In this document: one piece after another, positions 61,151-64,000 of the stretch
How the letters are laid out: the number at the start of each line of letters is the position of its first letter
How positions within the stretch are numbered: the stretch's first letter is position 1
Origin: SKHV01 sp963678565
Lineage (GTDB): Bacteria; Bacteroidota; Bacteroidia; Bacteroidales; Prolixibacteraceae
Direction of reading: 5' to 3'
Length of the DNA stretch: 64,000 nt
Assembly: GCA_963678565.1 (NCBI GenBank)
Contig: OY782875.1
Coordinates: 2,046,001 to 2,110,000, forward strand
Notes under the pieces: model-generated
The model's database searches: none
Told to the model about the DNA's origin: nothing
Seen by the model: only the letters and a program-made list of their open reading frames with translations
Program-made: the position numbers and the translations under genes

Positions 61151-64000
61151 TTATATCACCAAATATTTAAAATATATTTTGGACAAATTTTCATTGTAAT
61201 TTTTCTTTAAATATTCCTTTACCGAAAAACGTATTTCTTTAACTTTTGAAAACCTTTTCAAATAAGTATCAGTCCGCCAAAATAATAACCATTCAGGATT
61301 GAAGTTTTCATAACTAAAGTTTTCATAATTCAATAACCAATAATAATATCCTTCAAGTTTTGTGAACTCTTTTAATTGTTCTTTTTTTAGTTTAATATTC
61401 TGACTATAAATGAATTCTACAAAGTAATTAAATGAATAATCTCGCAGTAACATCTTGTTTCTTCTAATTTCAATCTGCGGTGCGATGTAATTACTATAGG
61501 ACTTAATATATTTCTCAAACAAATCATCGGTATCAAATGGTATTATAGAACCATATACTAATTTGGTGTATATTATTGGCTCAAATCTATCTGATAGAAG
61601 TTTCAATAATTTTGTTTTGATTTCGTTTTGGTTGTTTTTACTACTAACACTCCATAATGACACTAATATTTCGACATCACTATATGAGCAATGACCACTT
61701 TCCGTAAAAAAAAGCAGTGCTTTTGAAATTATTGTTGGTTTGGGAGATTCATTAATATTTTTTTGAATGAGATTGTTTGAGATTGCATGAAAAATCGAAG
61801 AGTCAATACTTCTAATTTTATTCTCAATAATGTTTTCAATAATTGTTTCTAACAATTTAGGTAAATAATCTAACGTATCTTTTTTCGTCAAATTATTTAT
61901 CCATTTTGCTAAATATTTATAGCTTGTCCAACCTAAATGTTTATCAACTGTTATAAACTTAATTAGTGATTTAAGAATCGCTTGGATATTATTTTCATTA
62001 AAATCAATTTTTGATATTAGCAAAAATATATTTTCAAATATTGTATAATATCTATCTCTGAAAGTATAACTGCTCGCTAAAAAACTTGTAAAACCTCTTT
62101 TTTCATAAACATCACCAAACATGGCTTTCTTCCCATGTTCATGGTTGCAGCCCAGATAATTAAGAATTACTGAAACTGTTTTTTGCTTATTTTCTTCACT
62201 TATTTTTAGTTCATTTAGTTTTATCTTGTTAAGTGATTTATTGGTTTGGTCTGGAGAAGTATATAAAAATGCACATATTATTTGATAATACTCAAATATC
62301 TTCAATTTCTCGTTGTAACTATCGTCTGTTGCATGACTTATTATGAGGCTGTTAAATATGGTCTGATAGTAGTTATTAAACTCAGAGAATACTTCATATA
62401 GAATATAATTGCTAGTAAAGTTGGTATATGTTAATACAAATTCATTCCATTGTAAGCCTGGATAATATGGACCATGTTGAGTACCTCCATTTTCATATAA
62501 TTCATAGGCTTTTTGAATATTTTGGGAGTTGTCATTAATTTTACCTACTGACCGTGTAAATAATTTATTCTCTTTTATTTCACGAATCGCCTCTCGTATA
62601 TCAGAATCCTCTAAATTTAAATTTTCAAATGTTTTATCTAAATCTATTTGCCTAATTTCCTCAAGAATTTCAGTTCTATCATCCAACCAATAGTGGGAAG
62701 AGATAAGGTTGAAGAGATGCTTTAGATTGAATTTTGACAGAAATATATTTATTTGATGTTCATCTGTTTGTAGGTTATTCTTTTCAAATAACGTTCTATA
62801 AATAATAAAACTCTTCTTGTAATCATCAATAGCTAACAAGCTACAAGCATAAGCAATCTCAAATGAAAAAAAGTCATCTTTCCCCTCACTAGTTTTTATT
62901 TTGTTTAAAAGTTTGTCGAATTGCAGACTTAAGTGTAATTCCGTAATTTCTTCACTATCATTTTTCTTATTGTCCAGTAAATTAATATTAAATGTTTTCA
63001 ATTGATTCTCATAGTTTCCTAATCGATATTTTAAGCTTGGCGCAATTACATTTGGACGAGTTAAATAGTTATTAACTATTTCTATATTTTCATAACCTTG
63101 GAATCTGAAAATAAGTGAGTCATTTAATTTTTTAACAATTTCAGTGATTTTTTCGATGCAATCGTTGGAATCGTATTCTTCAGAAACAGTAATATTTCCA
63201 TTGTCTATTTTTATTGAGCTAAATAAATTATAAACTTCTTTGTCAATTGATTGAATAGCATAACTACTAATATCATAATGATATACTTCTTCTTTTTCTC
63301 TGTTAAACGGAAAAATATTTGAGATTAATTCTGGGTTTATAAATTTTAATCCCTTGAATTTTATAATTGACTGATATATTTCATCTACAATATTCATATC
63401 TACATTCTTATCATCACTCTTATATGTCGCCAAAATTGTGTTATTATTCTTCTTGTGAATTGGTCTGAGGTTATTTAGTTCATTATACTTTTGTTTTTGG
63501 AATTCAAGTAATGAATTTATTGGCGATGGATTATTTTCGCTCATTAATCTATCTTTATGCAAGAAAAAAAAGAAATTAATCAATTTTTCTTTATGATTAA
63601 TTAAGTCATTTGAAATGACAAACTCTTCATATTTATTGGCATTATTATGATACAATCGAATCCTCTTAAAATCTGTCAATATTATCCACTTGCAACCAAT
63701 CTTAAATCGATACTCATTTGCTTGCATTAATGGATTCGAATACTTTGCCCTTTCCTGTTTTTTAAAATCAGAATTCAAATTTTTCACTTCGACTACGGCA
63801 ACCACAGGTTCTTTTTTTTCGTTTTCCTTTTTCGATTCGAAAAAATCCTAAAATTGCATCTGGTTTTGTCGTGTCATATGGTGTTTTTTCTTCAAGAATT
63901 AAGTTCTTTACTTCATATGATTTTTCTTGACTATAATCCAACACATTTGAAAATATTTGCTGGAAAAATTGAGGTTTGTTTTGGTCTTCCCCTTCGCTCT
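61151..64000 (-). pseudogene. Large nuclease-domain protein, partial and frameshifted
   Basis: The frame from 63805 encodes 884 residues. The part before it is in another frame: to the right of about 63846 the minus strand reads QFFQQIFSNVLDYSQ and TTKPDAILGFF, then after a GGATTTTTTCGAA run the meaning moves to ESKKENEKKEPVVAVVEVKN. Joined, KPDAILG and VVEVK supply the Asp and E-x-K of a PD-(D/E)xK nuclease, as at the N-terminus of type IIG-like enzymes. A single T fewer would restore the frame, so this is a mutation or a homopolymer read error. The 700 following residues are helical, with no methylase motif. The gene start lies beyond the window. Confidence 0.65.

Larger units (their letters stand above)
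1..64000 (-). mobile_element. Integron cassette array (46 attC sites, no integrase in window)
   Basis: The whole window is built of modules of 0.57-5 kb separated by 130-134 bp imperfect palindromes. On the + strand each palindrome begins NNNNAAC-GG-TAAATTGTAT or a variant and ends ATACAAANTGTTNNNN. The GTT box opening a module and the AAC box closing it are reverse complements over 9-10 bases, the signature of cassettes excised and inserted by an integron integrase between G and TT. Nearly all genes run leftward and end just before the attC, so cassettes are oriented on the minus strand. An integrase would be expected to the right of base 64000; none is seen here, so a cluster of attC sites lacking an integrase cannot be ruled out. 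Confidence 0.88.

Noticed and set aside
1..64000. CRISPR array from the repeated short motifs
   Set aside because: The repeats are about 132 bp, spaced by whole genes, and vary in sequence; no cas gene is present.

Overview
The window is a stretch of a very large integron gene-cassette array (a sedentary or 'super' integron), most likely from a Bacteroidota chromosome. The evidence for the phylum is the low GC content, many secreted proteins and lipoproteins of Bacteroidota type (TlpA-like thioredoxin lipoproteins, DUF4932, LytTR/His_kinase pairs, a CheB-CheR-PAS hybrid kinase) and TAnnTTTG-type -7 promoter boxes. I cannot name the genus. No integrase gene, attI site, rRNA or tRNA is visible.

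Layout: 46 attC-like sites of very constant length (130-134 bp, two of about 190 bp) divide the DNA into short modules of one to three genes. Read on the + strand each site starts NNNNAAC and ends GTTNNNN. The GTTNNNN box at the left edge of each module is the reverse complement of the NNNNAAC box at its right edge, usually over 9-10 bases, as expected if both came from one circular cassette. All but two coding genes lie on the minus strand with the attC just after the stop codon, so the cassettes point left and an integrase, if present, should lie beyond base 64000. The sites fall into sequence families: A (TTGTCGGTGCGG core), B (TTACGTAGGGG), C (GAGTAGTGGCAG), D (TTGTCGTTGCGG), E (AATAGTAGCCG), F (GTACATGTTGTCGGGG), G (TATGTGGTCGGGCGG), H (TTATATGTTGTCGTAGCGG) and several singletons.

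Region by region: 1-12.9 kb carries small membrane and secreted proteins, a PIN protein, a CPBP protease, a truncated FloA, a DgkA/DUF1361 pair and three copies (plus one partial) of an ORF-less repeated cassette. 12.9-32.7 kb carries a TIR-NACHT-sigma-factor fusion, a three-gene methyltransferase/membrane/nucleotidyltransferase cassette, a frameshifted SIR2-TPR protein, a LytS/LytR pair, an OLD nuclease gene split by another cassette, and a self-regulated MarR/SDR/monooxygenase cassette. 32.7-49.2 kb carries a Dam methylase with a nuclease-DGQHR protein, KilA-N, hydrolases, a SIR2-like protein, AbiH, a deoxyribosyltransferase-like protein and a Kelch protein. 49.3-64 kb carries a 1623-residue CheB-CheR-PAS-kinase-receiver protein, small membrane proteins, a TIR protein and a large nuclease-like gene running off the edge.

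The genes do not form one pathway; the array looks like a reservoir of mobile single-function modules, strongly enriched in anti-phage types (TIR, SIR2, NACHT, OLD, AbiH, restriction-modification). The strongest leads are the TIR-NACHT-sigma fusion, the OLD gene cut by a cassette inserted at a non-attC GTT with exact ends, and the ORF-less cassette present seven times with a built-in bidirectional terminator.
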